Shown here: in pieces, positions 7,572-15,930 of the stretch
Layout: each line of letters begins with the position of its first letter
Numbering within the stretch: position 1 is the stretch's first letter
Made by a program: the position numbers and the translations under genes
Notes under the pieces: model-generated
Database searches by the model: none
The model's input: the letters and a program-made list of their open reading frames with translations, nothing else
What the model was told of the DNA's origin: nothing
Assembly (NCBI RefSeq): GCF_001445655.1
Contig: NZ_LNBE01000003.1
Location: 2,400,530-2,464,529 of the forward strand
DNA length: 64,000 nucleotides
Direction of reading: 5' to 3'
DNA from: Streptomyces roseifaciens
GTDB taxonomy: Bacteria; Actinomycetota; Actinomycetes; Streptomycetales; Streptomycetaceae

Positions 7572-8489
7572 ATGCTTGCGATCGCAGTGGATACGGAAAC
7601 CGGGCAGCGGCACCTCAAGGCAACAGACCGGGAGCTCGACGGGCTCGTGCGCCGTATCGGCAGGGACGGCGACAGGTTCCTCGTCGTCCAGCGGGTCCCC
7701 GACCTGCCCGACGTGTTCGTCCAGGTGTGGCACGAGACCGGTGACGTCTACACCCTGGAACACCGCGACGGCGCCCCCGACCGGCACTTCCGGGCGACCC
7801 TCGACGCGCCGGAGCCCGTGATCGCTGCGATGACCGGCTGGGCGCGCGGAGAGGACGGCTGGGACGCAGGCCTGGAGTGGATTCCTCTCGCCTTCGATGC
7901 ACGGCCGCCCGTTCCTCCGCTGGAACTCGGCGACGAGGACCGAGCCTTGCTGGAGGGACGGCTCCGCGAAATCCTGGCCGGCGGCTACACCACTCGGGCC
8001 GAGCTGGCCGAGACCGCCGAGGACTACCTGATCGATGGAGACGACCGGCCCGTCTCGCCCGCGCAGGCCCGGCAGCTCGCCGACCGCATGTGGCTCGAGC
8101 GGGTGGAGGAGCAGACTTCTTGGCAGGGCGAGACCGACCCGGAGCGCCTCACCCGGGCCTTCACGGCACTGGAGGCCGCGGGCATCACGGCCCGCGAGCA
8201 CTTCACCTGCTGCCGCACCTGCGGGAACACGGAGATCGGTGGGGAGGGCCCGACGGACGCCCGCGGGTTCGTCTACTTCCACACCCAGTGCACGGACGCG
8301 GCTGCCGCCGGCCACGGACTGACCCTGCTGTACGGCGGATTCGACGACTCCTCGGAGACCACGGCGACGATCGGCCGCGAGGTCGCCGCCGCGCTGACCG
8401 CAGCCGGGCTCCCGGTGGAGTGGGACGGCGACCCGAGCCAGGCCCTCACCGTCACACCCCTGGACTGGCGCAAGCGCCTCGTGGGATAG
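7572..8489 (+). CDS. DUF6891-like cytosolic protein (305 aa)
   Basis: Start ATG 7572 follows GGTGAGG; codons further upstream in the same frame are Arg/Pro/Ser-rich and unlike coding sequence. The first ~110 residues form an alpha/beta region with 'VQVWHETGDVYTLEHRDG', then an acidic helical middle (about residues 120-190). The C-terminal part resembles DUF6891: a Cys cluster (CCRTCGNTEIGGEG), 'GFVYFHTQCTDAAAAGHGLTLLYGGF' and a beta-strand end. The CCxxC pattern suggests metal binding. Function is not known. It is an isolated gene between remnants. Confidence 0.8.
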   Translation: MLAIAVDTETGQRHLKATDRELDGLVRRIGRDGDRFLVVQRVPDLPDVFVQVWHETGDVYTLEHRDGAPDRHFRATLDAPEPVIAAMTGWARGEDGWDAGLEWIPLAFDARPPVPPLELGDEDRALLEGRLREILAGGYTTRAELAETAEDYLIDGDDRPVSPAQARQLADRMWLERVEEQTSWQGETDPERLTRAFTALEAAGITAREHFTCCRTCGNTEIGGEGPTDARGFVYFHTQCTDAAAAGHGLTLLYGGFDDSSETTATIGREVAAALTAAGLPVEWDGDPSQALTVTPLDWRKRLVG

Positions 8490-8546
8490 GCCCGTCGCGG
8501 AGGCCGGCCGTCGGCGATGACACACCGGGGGCACGGGACAACACAG

Positions 8547-8800
8547 CTAGAGCCAGTAGTGGCCGAACGCCGCCACGAAGACAGCAAGCCAGAGGGAGCC
8601 CCTGACCAGCACCCCGAACCCCGGGAGGAGGATGTGGGCGAGGTCCTCCCCTCCCGCGATCGAGGCGGTGCGCTCCGGTTTGGCGGAGTCGTAGTGGATG
8701 ACCGTGCGGTAGCCGCGCTGGATGCCCTGCGAAACGTCCTCGGACAACCGGATGCGCCGGCCGTCGATCAGCCCGACAGCCGTTATCACCGTCGAGGTTT
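8547..8800 (-). pseudogene. C-terminal fragment of a membrane protein
   Basis: The minus-strand frame ends in a protein-like stretch: TVITAVGLIDGRRIRLSEDV, then 'YRTVIHYDSAKPERTASIAG' and a terminal hydrophobic helix (GSLWLAVFVAAFGHYWL). The pattern (beta-strand, 'V-x-Y-D-x-x-x-P', final membrane helix) is reminiscent of DUF3592-type proteins. Upstream of about 8800 the frame loses coding character and there is no start, so only the distal third or so survives. Confidence 0.4.
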
Positions 8801-9325
8801 GCCCCCGTCGCGAATGAACTTTGCGCCCGGTGTGGGTCTGTGGCCCCATGCCCAGGCGGTCCACGCAGGCTGGCGTGGGCTGGAAGTGATCAAGAGTAGA
8901 GGGCGTGCGGCGGCGGGACCATCTTGCCCCCGCTGGCCGCCTGCTGGCCAGGACGCCGCGCCCTGGCATCCCGACGGTCGGCATCACTCGAGGCGGTCGT
9001 CGCTTGCTCGCGAGGAGAACCGGGCAAGGGTGGCCCACGCCATGGTGCCGTTGTGCAGGCGCTCCTTGTATCGGTGGCATGTCGTGTCACCGGCCGTCCA
9101 CTCCGCCACCCGCGGGGCGAGGGTAGGTGAGGCGCTGCCGACGGCGCAGCCAGCCGTGGATGCCTGCCGTGCGGGGCCTCAAGCCGCGAAGTGGCGTACT
9201 CGCGCTGTGTATTGGCGGCCCGGTGTGGGGCGAGTGTGTCGCTGAGAGACATCCCCGCTGCACTCGAGGCGGCTCTGTCACCGATCGGTCAGGGACATGT
9301 CTTGGGACTGTTTCAGGGCTCTTTT
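8801..9325. other. 525-bp stretch without a recognised gene
   Basis: Several open frames exist on both strands, but none has a ribosome site, a family motif or consistent GC3 bias. The last ~80 bp become AT-richer toward the SH3-protein gene and probably hold its promoter. Confidence 0.5.
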
Positions 9326-9374
9326 CAAGATCATCTTGCTGATAGTTTCCCGTCTTGCCGGGTCCAAGATCATC
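9326..9374 (+). promoter_or_regulatory. Repeated CAAGATCATC motif upstream of the SH3 gene
   Basis: CAAGATCATC occurs at 9326-9335 and again at 9365-9374. The first copy is part of a 13-bp palindrome (CAAGATCATCTTG). The copies sit 83 and 44 bp upstream of the GTG start at 9409, in an otherwise AT-richer segment, so they may be a regulator-binding site. Confidence 0.35.
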
Positions 9375-9408
9375 GGTACTCGGTTCGACCATTGTTGAGG
9401 AGCAACAA

Positions 9409-9720
9409 GTGAATTCTGTAATTCGGGGGAAGAGCGCGGGCAAGCGTGCTGCTGCCGTGGCGGGCCTGCTGGTCGCGGCCACGCTCGGTGGTGCGGCTCT
9501 GGCGGCGCCGGCGTACGCCGACGACGTCTACGGCCACTGCAAGGGCGAGGGCGTGCGCATCCGCGCTGCCGCGAGCACGTCCAGCTCGGTCGTCGGCCTC
9601 TGCTACAGCGACCACCGCCTGGCGCACCGTGACGTCTCGGGCGACGGTCAGTGGGACAAGGTCTACGACGTGAACACCGGCGTGTCCGGCTGGATCTCGC
9701 ACGGTTACTGGAGCTGGTAA
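9409..9720 (+). CDS. Secreted SH3-like domain protein (103 aa)
   Basis: Start GTG 9409 lies 7 bp after AGGAG. A typical signal peptide (residues 1-38: KRAAAVAGLLVAATLGGAALAAPAYA) precedes a ~65-aa bacterial SH3-type domain: 'GVRIRAAASTSSSVVGLCYSDH', 'DKVYDVNTGVSGWISHGYW'. Two Cys (GHCKGEG, GLCYSD) probably form a disulfide. Such small exported SH3 proteins are common in Streptomyces and are thought to bind cell wall; no catalytic domain is attached. It is monocistronic. Confidence 0.88.
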   Translation: MNSVIRGKSAGKRAAAVAGLLVAATLGGAALAAPAYADDVYGHCKGEGVRIRAAASTSSSVVGLCYSDHRLAHRDVSGDGQWDKVYDVNTGVSGWISHGYWSW

Positions 9721-10402
9721 ACAGCAGTCGGGGGTCGCGGGGGGTCCCTACCCCGCGGCCCCCGGGGCCCTCTTCTTGGGCGTGGCGGCGGTCACTGCAC
9801 ATGAGAGAGCAGTACGCGCTCGTCGAAGTGCACCGGCGCACTGGCGCACCGGCACACCTGGGGCAACGGCCTGTCCCTGTGCTCCACCTGCCAGGAGGGC
9901 CGGGCCGCCGAGCAGTTAGCGCGGGATACACGGCAGCCGGATCCGGCGACGGCGGCACTCGAGCCCGATCCCGAGTCCGATCCCGAGCCCGAGACCGGGC
10001 CCGGGCCTGAGCCGGGTCTGGAGCGGCCGCAGCGCCGGCTGGGCAGTTGGGGCTGCCGCCGGTAGCTGGTCGTCGCGGCTGAACCGCTTCCCGATCAGCC
10101 CTCGTGACCGGTCCGCCGGTTCCCTCCATCGCTCCCTCCCCGCCGTTATCGCCTGCCAGAGGCATCGGGGCAGCCGGCCCACGCAGGCCAGGGGGAATGA
10201 CTCGAAAACCCTTCTGCGTCTTCATGCCAGGCATGGAAGCCGACCGGAGTACGACGCATCACGAGGGTCAGGGTGAGGGTGAGGGTGGCCGACTGGCCGC
10301 CCAGCAGGCTGTGTGCGTCGTTTGAAAAGTGGCTCTGTCTCACATTCCGTGCCAGAGCCACGGAGGGTCGCCACATCCGCGATCATGAACGGCCTCGCGC
10401 CG
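9721..10402. other. Gene-poor stretch with an EP-repeat remnant and GGGTGA repeats
   Basis: At about 9860-10062 (+) one frame reads WGNGLSLCSTCQEGRAAEQL and then a Pro-Glu/Asp tail (EPDPESDPEPE), ending at a TAG. A CxxC-containing remnant with a low-complexity tail is possible, but no start or ribosome site is seen. Around 10265-10288 a short G-rich tandem repeat (GGGTGA, about 3.5 copies) is visible. Nothing else was recognised. Confidence 0.35.
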
Positions 10403-11126
10403 CTAGGCGGACCCGCTGCGGAGTAGGTCGAAGTTCACGCGGCCGAAAATTTGCCGTTTCAGCATCTCGGTCTTGTTGTTGTGGCCCTCGACCGGGCCGG
10501 AGCTGTAGTGCATGCTCAGTCCGGCGACGACCGCGTCGAAGTCCGGGCCGAGGCCGGCAGCGAAGGTATGAAGGGCGGGTAGGTCGTCGGCTTGGAACCG
10601 GGCGATCCAGCTGTGGACCTGGTGGACCTGGCGGTTGTTCATGAGCTCGGCGAAGGCCCGCACGTGTCCGGCGGCCCGGTCGAGTTCGGGGCAGCGGGCG
10701 AGGATGTCCTTGAGCTGCTGGGCCTGGTCGGTACTCAGGCTGCCGGGGGTGGCGGTGATCCAACTGGTGACGTCCCGCTCCGACGGCTGCTTGCGGGGTG
10801 CCTGGTCGCGAGGGAAGGCTTCGCGGAGCCGGCGGACGTACTGGCGGACGATGGTGCTGCCGCCCCGGTAGCCGCGGCCGCCGCGCAGGGCGAACTCGTC
10901 GACCCCGAGCACCCGCGGCGTCACGGGTTCAGGATCATCGGGCAGGGCCCGAGCAAGCCGCAGGAGCATCGAGTGGCTCACGGCGGCCGTCAGCCTCTTC
11001 GTCATGCGGGCTCCGGCCCGGGCCGGCCAGCATCAGCGCGACATGCCGACGAACTGACTGGAGGCCGGAACTCCGGCGCCCGTAGCGGAACCAGGTCGCG
11101 ATGGGCAACTGGCCGGTGATCCGCAA
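10403..11126 (-). pseudogene. ISL3-family transposase remnant with internal deletion
   Basis: The 200-aa frame (11005-10403) begins with 'MTKRLTAAVSHSMLLRLARAL' and 'RVLGVDEFALR', the ISL3 region around the first catalytic Asp. It then jumps directly to the helical C-terminal region (STIVRQYVRRLREAF) and the end 'SSGPVEGHNNKTEMLKRQIFGR'. About 150-200 residues carrying the rest of the DDE domain are gone. Upstream, 11005-11126 continues the family sequence in another frame (RRHVALMLAG), so a frameshift is present as well. Terminal repeats were not identified. Confidence 0.8.
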
Positions 11127-11199
11127 GAGGCGACCTGGTGACCTTCCTCAGCAGTCCGCGGCGGCCAAATCTGTCACGCCATCTCGTAAAGTGACGGCC

Positions 11200-11583
11200 A
11201 TGGCATGCCGAATCAGTGAACTCGTCATCGACGCTGCGGACCCCGACCGGCTGGCCGCATTCTGGAGCGACGTCCTCGGCTACATCGAACTTGATCGGGA
11301 GGGCGACGGAAGCATCGAGATCGGCCCGCCCGACGCCGGGTTCGGCGGCCCGCAGCCCACCCTCGTCTTCAGCCCGGCCAGTGACCCCCGGACGGGAAAG
11401 CTCCGGCTGCACATCGATGTCAACGCCACCGACCGCGACCAGGATGCTGAGCTGGAACGACTGCTCGCTCTCGGCGCAAGGCCCGTAGACATCGGCCAGG
11501 CCGGCACCGAAAGCTGGCACGTCCTGGCCGACCCCGAGGGCAACGAGTTCTGCCTCCTGCGCACCCGGCTCAAGCCCCTGTGA
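11200..11583 (+). CDS. VOC/glyoxalase-like family protein
   Basis: A 127-aa protein of typical length, beginning MACRISELVIDAADPDRLAAFW, the signature first motif of glyoxalase-like domains. It ends with SWHVLADPEGNEFCLL, the conserved 'D-P-E-G-N-E-F' terminal motif. His112 (HVLADPEG) and the Glu in GNEFC are candidate metal ligands. The family includes glyoxalases, dioxygenases and resistance proteins; the substrate cannot be told. Start ATG 11200 is chosen because upstream codons do not fit the family. A short hairpin overlaps the stop. Confidence 0.88.
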   Translation: MACRISELVIDAADPDRLAAFWSDVLGYIELDREGDGSIEIGPPDAGFGGPQPTLVFSPASDPRTGKLRLHIDVNATDRDQDAELERLLALGARPVDIGQAGTESWHVLADPEGNEFCLLRTRLKPL

Positions 11584-11602
11584 CACCTGTGACAATGGTG
11601 TC
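11582..11602 (+). terminator. Short hairpin at the end of the VOC gene
   Basis: GACACC (11582-11587) pairs with GGTGTC (11597-11602) around a 9-nt loop immediately at the stop codon, followed by CTTGG. It is a weak terminator candidate. Confidence 0.35.
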
Positions 11603-11798
11603 CTTGGTGCGAGGCCTGGTACGCGGCTTCGGCGGGCACCCCTGGCGCTGCTCTTCCCCGGGGACTTCCCAGGCGCACCCGCTGGGGGATGCGCTTGGCA
11701 GGGTGGGGTGCACCGGTCCAAGCGCATGCAGACACCGCCCACCGTCTCGGCGACGTTCACCGCCGTCGGAAGTCTCCCTTGAGGCTGGCCGAGTGTTG

Positions 11799-12803
11799 TC
11801 AGCTTGGGATTCGTCCTTGTGCGAGGCGGCCTTGACGCGGCCCTGTGGTTGGCGGTGGTGTCTCGCGGCGACGGGTCGAGAGGGCGCGGGCGATGCAGGC
11901 TGTAATGGCGGGGGCGACCGCGGTCATCTCCGGGCGCCAGCCTGGGACGGCGTTCACCTCGCAGATGGTGAAGGTGTCCCCGGAGGTGAACAACAGGTCC
12001 ACCCCGGCGATGTCCAGGCCCAGGGCGCAGGCTGCGCGGACGGCCAGCTCTTCTGCCTGCGGGTAGCGGCCCGCGCAGAGCGTGGCGGAGCCGCCCTTGG
12101 CGATGTTGGCGGTGAGGGTGCCGTTGGGGGAGGTGTGCAGTACGGCGGCCACCGGTTCGCTGTCGACCACGACCACGCGCAGGGTACGGCCGTGCGAATT
12201 GGCGATGTGCTCCTGGAAGAGGAACGGCGCCTCCTGTGTGAGGCTGCCGGCCACTTCGCTGAGCAGATGGGGGTCGGGGGCCAGGAAGACCTGCCCGCCC
12301 TTGGCGCCGCTGACGGACTTCACTACGCACGGCGTGCCCAGGTGGGGGCTGCGCACGACGCCTTCCAAGGGGGCGGTGGCGTAGGAGACGGTGTCGGGCA
12401 CCGGCAGCCCGGCCAGGGCGAGTTCTTGCAGCTGCCAGACCTTGTTACGGGACTTGAGCTGGGCGTCGACCGTGTTGAGGAGGGTGCTGCCCATGCGCTC
12501 AAGATGCCGCAACAAGGTCACCTCGCGGTCGTTGCGCATGGGGCCGGCCACCTGGCGAACGCACACCACCTCAGGGGCAGGTAGGTCCGCGCCGCCCAGG
12601 GTTCGCAACACCAACCGCCCGCCCTGGATGCCGAAGAGCAGCTCGTCGGTGTGCCAGACCGCGAAGCGGGGGCCGTACGTATCGGCAAGGGCTGCTGCCA
12701 GTTCGCGAGTGGACCGGCGCAGTACGGCCGGCCGCTGCCGCACCAGCATCCACACATCGGCGGGTGCCGGGATCGTCGGCAGGACACGGGGTGGTGTGAC
12801 CAC
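11799..12803 (-). CDS. RimK/ATP-grasp-type amino-acid ligase (334 aa)
   Basis: GTG 12803 follows GAGGTGAGGAG. The C-terminal two-thirds form an ATP-grasp domain: 'KSRNKVWQLQELALAGLPVPDTV', 'PCVVKSVSGAKGGQVF' (ATP-binding lysines and loop), 'FLFQEHIANSHGRTLRVVVV' and the Mg-binding end 'DTFTICEVNAVPGW'. The N-terminal ~100 residues are a RimK-like pre-ATP-grasp domain. Such enzymes join a carboxylate to an amine through an acyl-phosphate; targets include ribosomal protein S6, LysW-type carriers, peptides and RiPP precursors. No partner or convincing precursor peptide is adjacent, so the substrate is open. It ends with a basic, Pro-rich tail. Confidence 0.85.
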   Translation of the reverse strand: MVTPPRVLPTIPAPADVWMLVRQRPAVLRRSTRELAAALADTYGPRFAVWHTDELLFGIQGGRLVLRTLGGADLPAPEVVCVRQVAGPMRNDREVTLLRHLERMGSTLLNTVDAQLKSRNKVWQLQELALAGLPVPDTVSYATAPLEGVVRSPHLGTPCVVKSVSGAKGGQVFLAPDPHLLSEVAGSLTQEAPFLFQEHIANSHGRTLRVVVVDSEPVAAVLHTSPNGTLTANIAKGGSATLCAGRYPQAEELAVRAACALGLDIAGVDLLFTSGDTFTICEVNAVPGWRPEMTAVAPAITACIARALSTRRRETPPPTTGPRQGRLAQGRIPS

Positions 12804-13122
12804 TCTGGCTCCTCACCTCTTTGCCGCCCACTGCCTGCGGGCTGTCGAGGGAGCCAGTCTCTCAGTTCCGTGATCGAGGTGTCACGGCGGGTGGAACACG
12901 GTGCCGGCCCGCTGGGCACGATGACACCGAGCACCGACGACGGCCACGACGGCATCATCCATAAGCGCCCTGCACTTGGGGCCATCCCGGCCCCATAGTC
13001 ACCTTTGCGGGTGATAAGACGCATGCCTCCGCAAGTCGTGGGGAGGGTGAGGGGCATGTTCACAGTGCCCCAACAACCCGCCCCACCCGTCACGTTGATC
13101 TCCTCGCCCGGTTGATCCGCGC

Positions 13123-13668
13123 ATGCACCCCCGTACGTGGGCCGCCGGGCGACTGGTTGCCTCGGTTCTTCTCGCCGGCTGCCTTCTATCCGGCTGCGCG
13201 CAATCGGAGGCTCCCCGTCGTCCGGCCGAGGACGACGTGGTCAAGGCGGCCACTCAAGTACTCACCGACTCCTGCCTCACCCGTCAGGGCCTGAAGCCCT
13301 CGTACCCGGGACGGAGTACATCGTCTCCCGCGCCCGGGGAGGCGAAGGCCGCCGAGGCGCTCTTCGGTTCGGGGCGGCCGGAACTGTCCGTTTCCCTGCC
13401 GACCGGCTATGTCGTGAGCGCGCACACGGACGGCTGTCTGGCCGCCGCGCAGCAGCGCCTGTACGGCGATCAGCCCCGGTGGTTCCGGGTGTCGACGATC
13501 GTCAACAACCTCGGGCCGGAAGCCCGTCACACCCGCCGCTCCCTGGACGAGGTCCGCGCGAAGCACCGTGCCGAGATCGCGGACTGGACGCGGTTGCGCA
13601 CGCACGCCCTGGCCGAAGCGACGGCACTGCTCGACGACCCATCAACGAAGGGAAAACCACGCCCATGA
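13123..13668 (+). CDS. Lipoprotein of unknown function
   Basis: A 181-aa protein with a clear lipobox: hydrophobic residues LVASVLLAGCLLSGC with the +1 Cys at residue 25. The mature part is about 155 aa, with 'QVLTDSCLTRQGL' and 'HTDGCLAAAQQRLYGD', then a helical C-terminus (ARHTRRSLDEVRAKHRAEI). Two further Cys may form a disulfide. It is probably anchored on the outer face of the membrane. Its stop overlaps the start of the I36 inhibitor gene by 4 bp (ATGA), so the two are translationally coupled. The family is not recognised. Confidence 0.82.
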   Translation: MHPRTWAAGRLVASVLLAGCLLSGCAQSEAPRRPAEDDVVKAATQVLTDSCLTRQGLKPSYPGRSTSSPAPGEAKAAEALFGSGRPELSVSLPTGYVVSAHTDGCLAAAQQRLYGDQPRWFRVSTIVNNLGPEARHTRRSLDEVRAKHRAEIADWTRLRTHALAEATALLDDPSTKGKPRP

Positions 13669-14036
13669 AGCGTCTCACCGCTCTCCTCGCCGCTGCTCTG
13701 ATCTCCACCGGCGCTGTTACGGCCACCGCCTCATCCGCGTCGGCGGCGGAGTGCCGTCGTGGATACTTCTGCGTCTGGACACACGCCAACTTCGACGGCA
13801 TGAAGATCGACCACAGTGGTGACGACCGCTGGTGGGAGGGCAACATGTCGAACCAGGACTCATCGTGGGCGAACCACGGAGTCTCCGGCCCGGGGGTCCC
13901 CGACCACGTGAAGATCTACGACGGCCGTGAGCTGACCGGCGGGGTCACGCTCTGCCTCGGGCCAGGGCAGGAGGTGAGCTACAGCGGACGGGCGAACGAC
14001 CGAGGCAGCTCCCACACCTGGGCGAAGGGCTGCTGA
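13665..14036 (+). CDS. Secreted peptidase inhibitor family I36 protein
   Basis: A 123-aa protein. Signal peptide residues 1-27 (LTALLAAALIST...SASAAE) precede a beta/gamma-crystallin-like I36 domain: 'CRRGYFCVWTHANFDGMKI', 'NQDSSWANHG', 'VKIYDGRELTGGVTLCLGPGQ'. The Cys pattern (CxxxxxC near the N-terminus, LCLGPG, terminal KGC) fits disulfides. Known relatives such as the Streptomyces inhibitor SmpI block metalloproteases; the target here is unproven. It is coupled to the preceding lipoprotein by ATGA overlap and followed by a strong hairpin, so the pair is a two-gene operon. Confidence 0.85.
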   Translation: MKRLTALLAAALISTGAVTATASSASAAECRRGYFCVWTHANFDGMKIDHSGDDRWWEGNMSNQDSSWANHGVSGPGVPDHVKIYDGRELTGGVTLCLGPGQEVSYSGRANDRGSSHTWAKGC

Positions 14037-14056
14037 GACCTCCGCGCACAAACAGC

Positions 14057-14091
14057 TGCGCACCGCGGGCGGCACGTGCCCGCGGTGCGCA
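14057..14091 (+). terminator. Strong hairpin terminator after the I36 gene
   Basis: A perfect 14-bp GC-rich stem (14057-14070 with 14078-14091) and a 7-nt loop begin 20 bp after the stop codon. No T-run follows. It closes the lipoprotein-inhibitor operon. Confidence 0.8.
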
Positions 14092-14225
14092 CTTCGTACG
14101 GCCTGCTGTATGTGCTCGAGCGCGGAAGCCCGTCGACGAGTTCACGCACGCCCACGAACACATGGTGCCGGAGGTGCGCGGCGAGTCGCGCTCCCGGGGA
14201 GGAGCGGTCCCGGAGTGGGGTTGTG

Positions 14226-14441
14226 TCAGCGGTCCTGGGGTTGGTCGTCTTCCTGGCCCTCCGGTTCCGGGGCCTCCAGGCGTTCTGGGCAGTCGGGGTT
14301 GTGGCAGCGGCGGGGAGTCCACACGGGAACGAGGATGCCGAATGTCCTGTGCCGCCTCTTGATCGTCACGCTCAGGGGCTGGTTGCAGGCCGGGCAGAGA
14401 ATTTCTCCCTGAGGACCGGTCTCATGCTGGACTTTACTCAT
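14226..14441 (-). CDS. Small CxxC zinc-ribbon-like protein (71 aa)
   Basis: The protein starts MSKVQHETGPQGEILCPACNQ and carries CPAC followed by a basic segment and 'CHNPDCPERL', i.e. CxxC-x(n)-CxxxxC, a plausible zinc ribbon. It ends in an acidic/Gln tail (PEPEGQEDDQPQDR). The start region is AT-rich and the ribosome site weak (AAAGA). It lies just downstream of the TerC gene on the same strand. No family name can be given; DNA or RNA binding is a guess. Confidence 0.6.
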   Translation of the reverse strand: MSKVQHETGPQGEILCPACNQPLSVTIKRRHRTFGILVPVWTPRRCHNPDCPERLEAPEPEGQEDDQPQDR

Positions 14442-14507
14442 TCTTTAACCATAGATCCTGTGGTCGGAATGGGGCGGGGAGGAGCTGTGGGAGCAGTAGG
14501 CGTTGGG

Positions 14508-15572
14508 TCAACGCGCAGGACGGGGCGGATCGCCCGGCTCCTGGTCCTGCCCTACGCGTGTAGTGCCGTGGGGCCTGGTGGGGTCGTCGGGTGGTGTCGC
14601 GTCGGGCGCGGACGCTGTCTCTTCGGTGGTTGTGTGGGGTGTGGAGGGGCGGCGCAGGCTGAGGACGACGGATCCGGCCAGGACGACGACGATGACCGCG
14701 AGGCTGATGGGTGAGGGGATTTCCGGGATGTCGGGGCTGATCGTCTTGTGGGATGCCTGGAGGATGAGCTTGACGCCGATGAAGGCGAGGATGATCGCAA
14801 GGCCCTTGCTCAGGTAGTGGAAGCGGTCCAGGAGGCCGGCGAGCATGAAGTACAGGGCTCGCAGGCCGAGGATGGCGAAGGCGTTGCTGGTGTAGACGAT
14901 GAAGGCGTCGTCGCTGACGGCGAGGACGGCGGGGACGCTGTCGACGGCGAAGATCAGGTCGGCGGCCTCGATCGCGGCGACCACCGCGAGCAGGGGCGTG
15001 GCCATGCGCTTGCCGGCTTCCTTGACGAAGAACTTCATGCCGGCGTACTCGTCCCTGACTGGCATGATCTTGCGGAGCAGCCGCACGGCGAAGCTCTTGC
15101 CCGGGTCGAAGCTCTCCTCCTCGTCCTTGAGAAGTTTGTAGGTGCTGTAGAAGAGGACGGCGGCGAAGGCGTACAGCACCGCAGTGAAGCGGCTGACCAC
15201 GGCGACGCCGAGAGACAGGAAGATCGCGCGGAAGACCAGGGCACCGATGACGCCGAAGAACAGCACGCGGTGCTGGTAGGCGCGGGGCACCTTGAAGTAG
15301 GCGAAGATCACGGCGAAGACGAACAGATTGTCGACCGACAGGCTCTTTTCCAGCAGCCACGCGGTGGTGTACTCCGTCCCGGCTGTCGTGCCGAGGACGA
15401 GGAAGACGACGGCGCCGAAGACCAGCGCGAGGCCCACCCACAGGCCGCTCCAGGCCGCGGCCTCCTTGAAGCCGATGACGTGCGCCGAGCGGTGGGCCAG
15501 CAGGTCCACCGCCAGCGACACGACCACCGTCGCGGCGAACGCCCCCCAGAGCCAGAACGGAACCTCAAGCAC
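14508..15572 (-). CDS. TerC/Alx-family integral membrane protein
   Basis: About 354 aa, with 8-9 membrane helices in the TerC pattern. The first conserved acidic motif sits in 'LLEKSLSVDNLFVFAVIF' and the second in 'AAIEAADLIFAVDSVPAVLAVSDD', both characteristic of the TerC/Alx exporter family linked to Mn2+ efflux and loading of exported metalloproteins. The C-terminus is a Pro/Thr-rich cytoplasmic tail. GTG 15572 has AGGGAA at a good distance; GTG 15581 is possible but too close to it. The gene is not next to terD. No yybP-ykoY-type riboswitch was seen upstream. Confidence 0.9.
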   Translation of the reverse strand: MLEVPFWLWGAFAATVVVSLAVDLLAHRSAHVIGFKEAAAWSGLWVGLALVFGAVVFLVLGTTAGTEYTTAWLLEKSLSVDNLFVFAVIFAYFKVPRAYQHRVLFFGVIGALVFRAIFLSLGVAVVSRFTAVLYAFAAVLFYSTYKLLKDEEESFDPGKSFAVRLLRKIMPVRDEYAGMKFFVKEAGKRMATPLLAVVAAIEAADLIFAVDSVPAVLAVSDDAFIVYTSNAFAILGLRALYFMLAGLLDRFHYLSKGLAIILAFIGVKLILQASHKTISPDIPEIPSPISLAVIVVVLAGSVVLSLRRPSTPHTTTEETASAPDATPPDDPTRPHGTTRVGQDQEPGDPPRPAR

Positions 15573-15581
15573 GCTGGTCAC

Positions 15582-15930
15582 TTCCCTGACAGCCCGCGCT
15601 CACGCGCGGACCTTATAAGGAGTCTGCGGTATTTTGCGCCACTGGGCGACCCAGGAACGCGAACCTTTGGCCTTGCCCTTCGCCGCCCGCCGACCGGCAT
15701 GCATCCGCCGGTTCACCGGCGAACGGGAGCGCATCCTGGAGCCCGGATTTCGGCAATGCCGATCGCAGTGCGTCTGCTGTGCAGTGCACGGTGTGAGCGC
15801 GTCGACAGGCGGGCTTCACGGGATGGTGCGACGGCGGCCAGAGCCCCCTGGAAGGGCTTGCACATCAGACCGGAAGCGGTGAATGCGGTCTCACCGGCAT
15901 GTGGAGGGACCACGTCGCGGGACTTTCTGA
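15582..15930. other. 350-bp intergenic region between TerC and SulP genes
   Basis: It holds the upstream region of the TerC gene and the 3' flank of the SulP gene. Two small inverted repeats are visible (CCGCGC/GCGCGG near 15597-15612; CGCCGGT/ACCGGCG near 15706-15721). No convincing gene is present; the long frames here are antisense extensions of neighbours. Confidence 0.5.

Noticed and set aside
9950..10030. A Pro-Glu repeat protein gene
   Set aside because: Only a short EP-rich tail is visible, without start, ribosome site or upstream domain; kept as part of a gene-poor stretch.
10265..10288. GGGTGA repeats as a telomere-like array
   Set aside because: Only about 3.5 short copies; Streptomyces telomeres are palindromic, not G-rich tandem arrays.
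12810..13060. A possible RiPP precursor upstream of the ATP-grasp gene (MPLTLPTTCGGMRLITRKGD...)
   Set aside because: No ribosome site, poor GC3, a TTA codon and no leader/core pattern of known graspetides; judged a chance frame.
15582..15720. A yybP-ykoY-type manganese riboswitch upstream of the TerC gene
   Set aside because: Looked for because such RNAs precede many TerC/Alx genes, but no matching conserved loops were seen.
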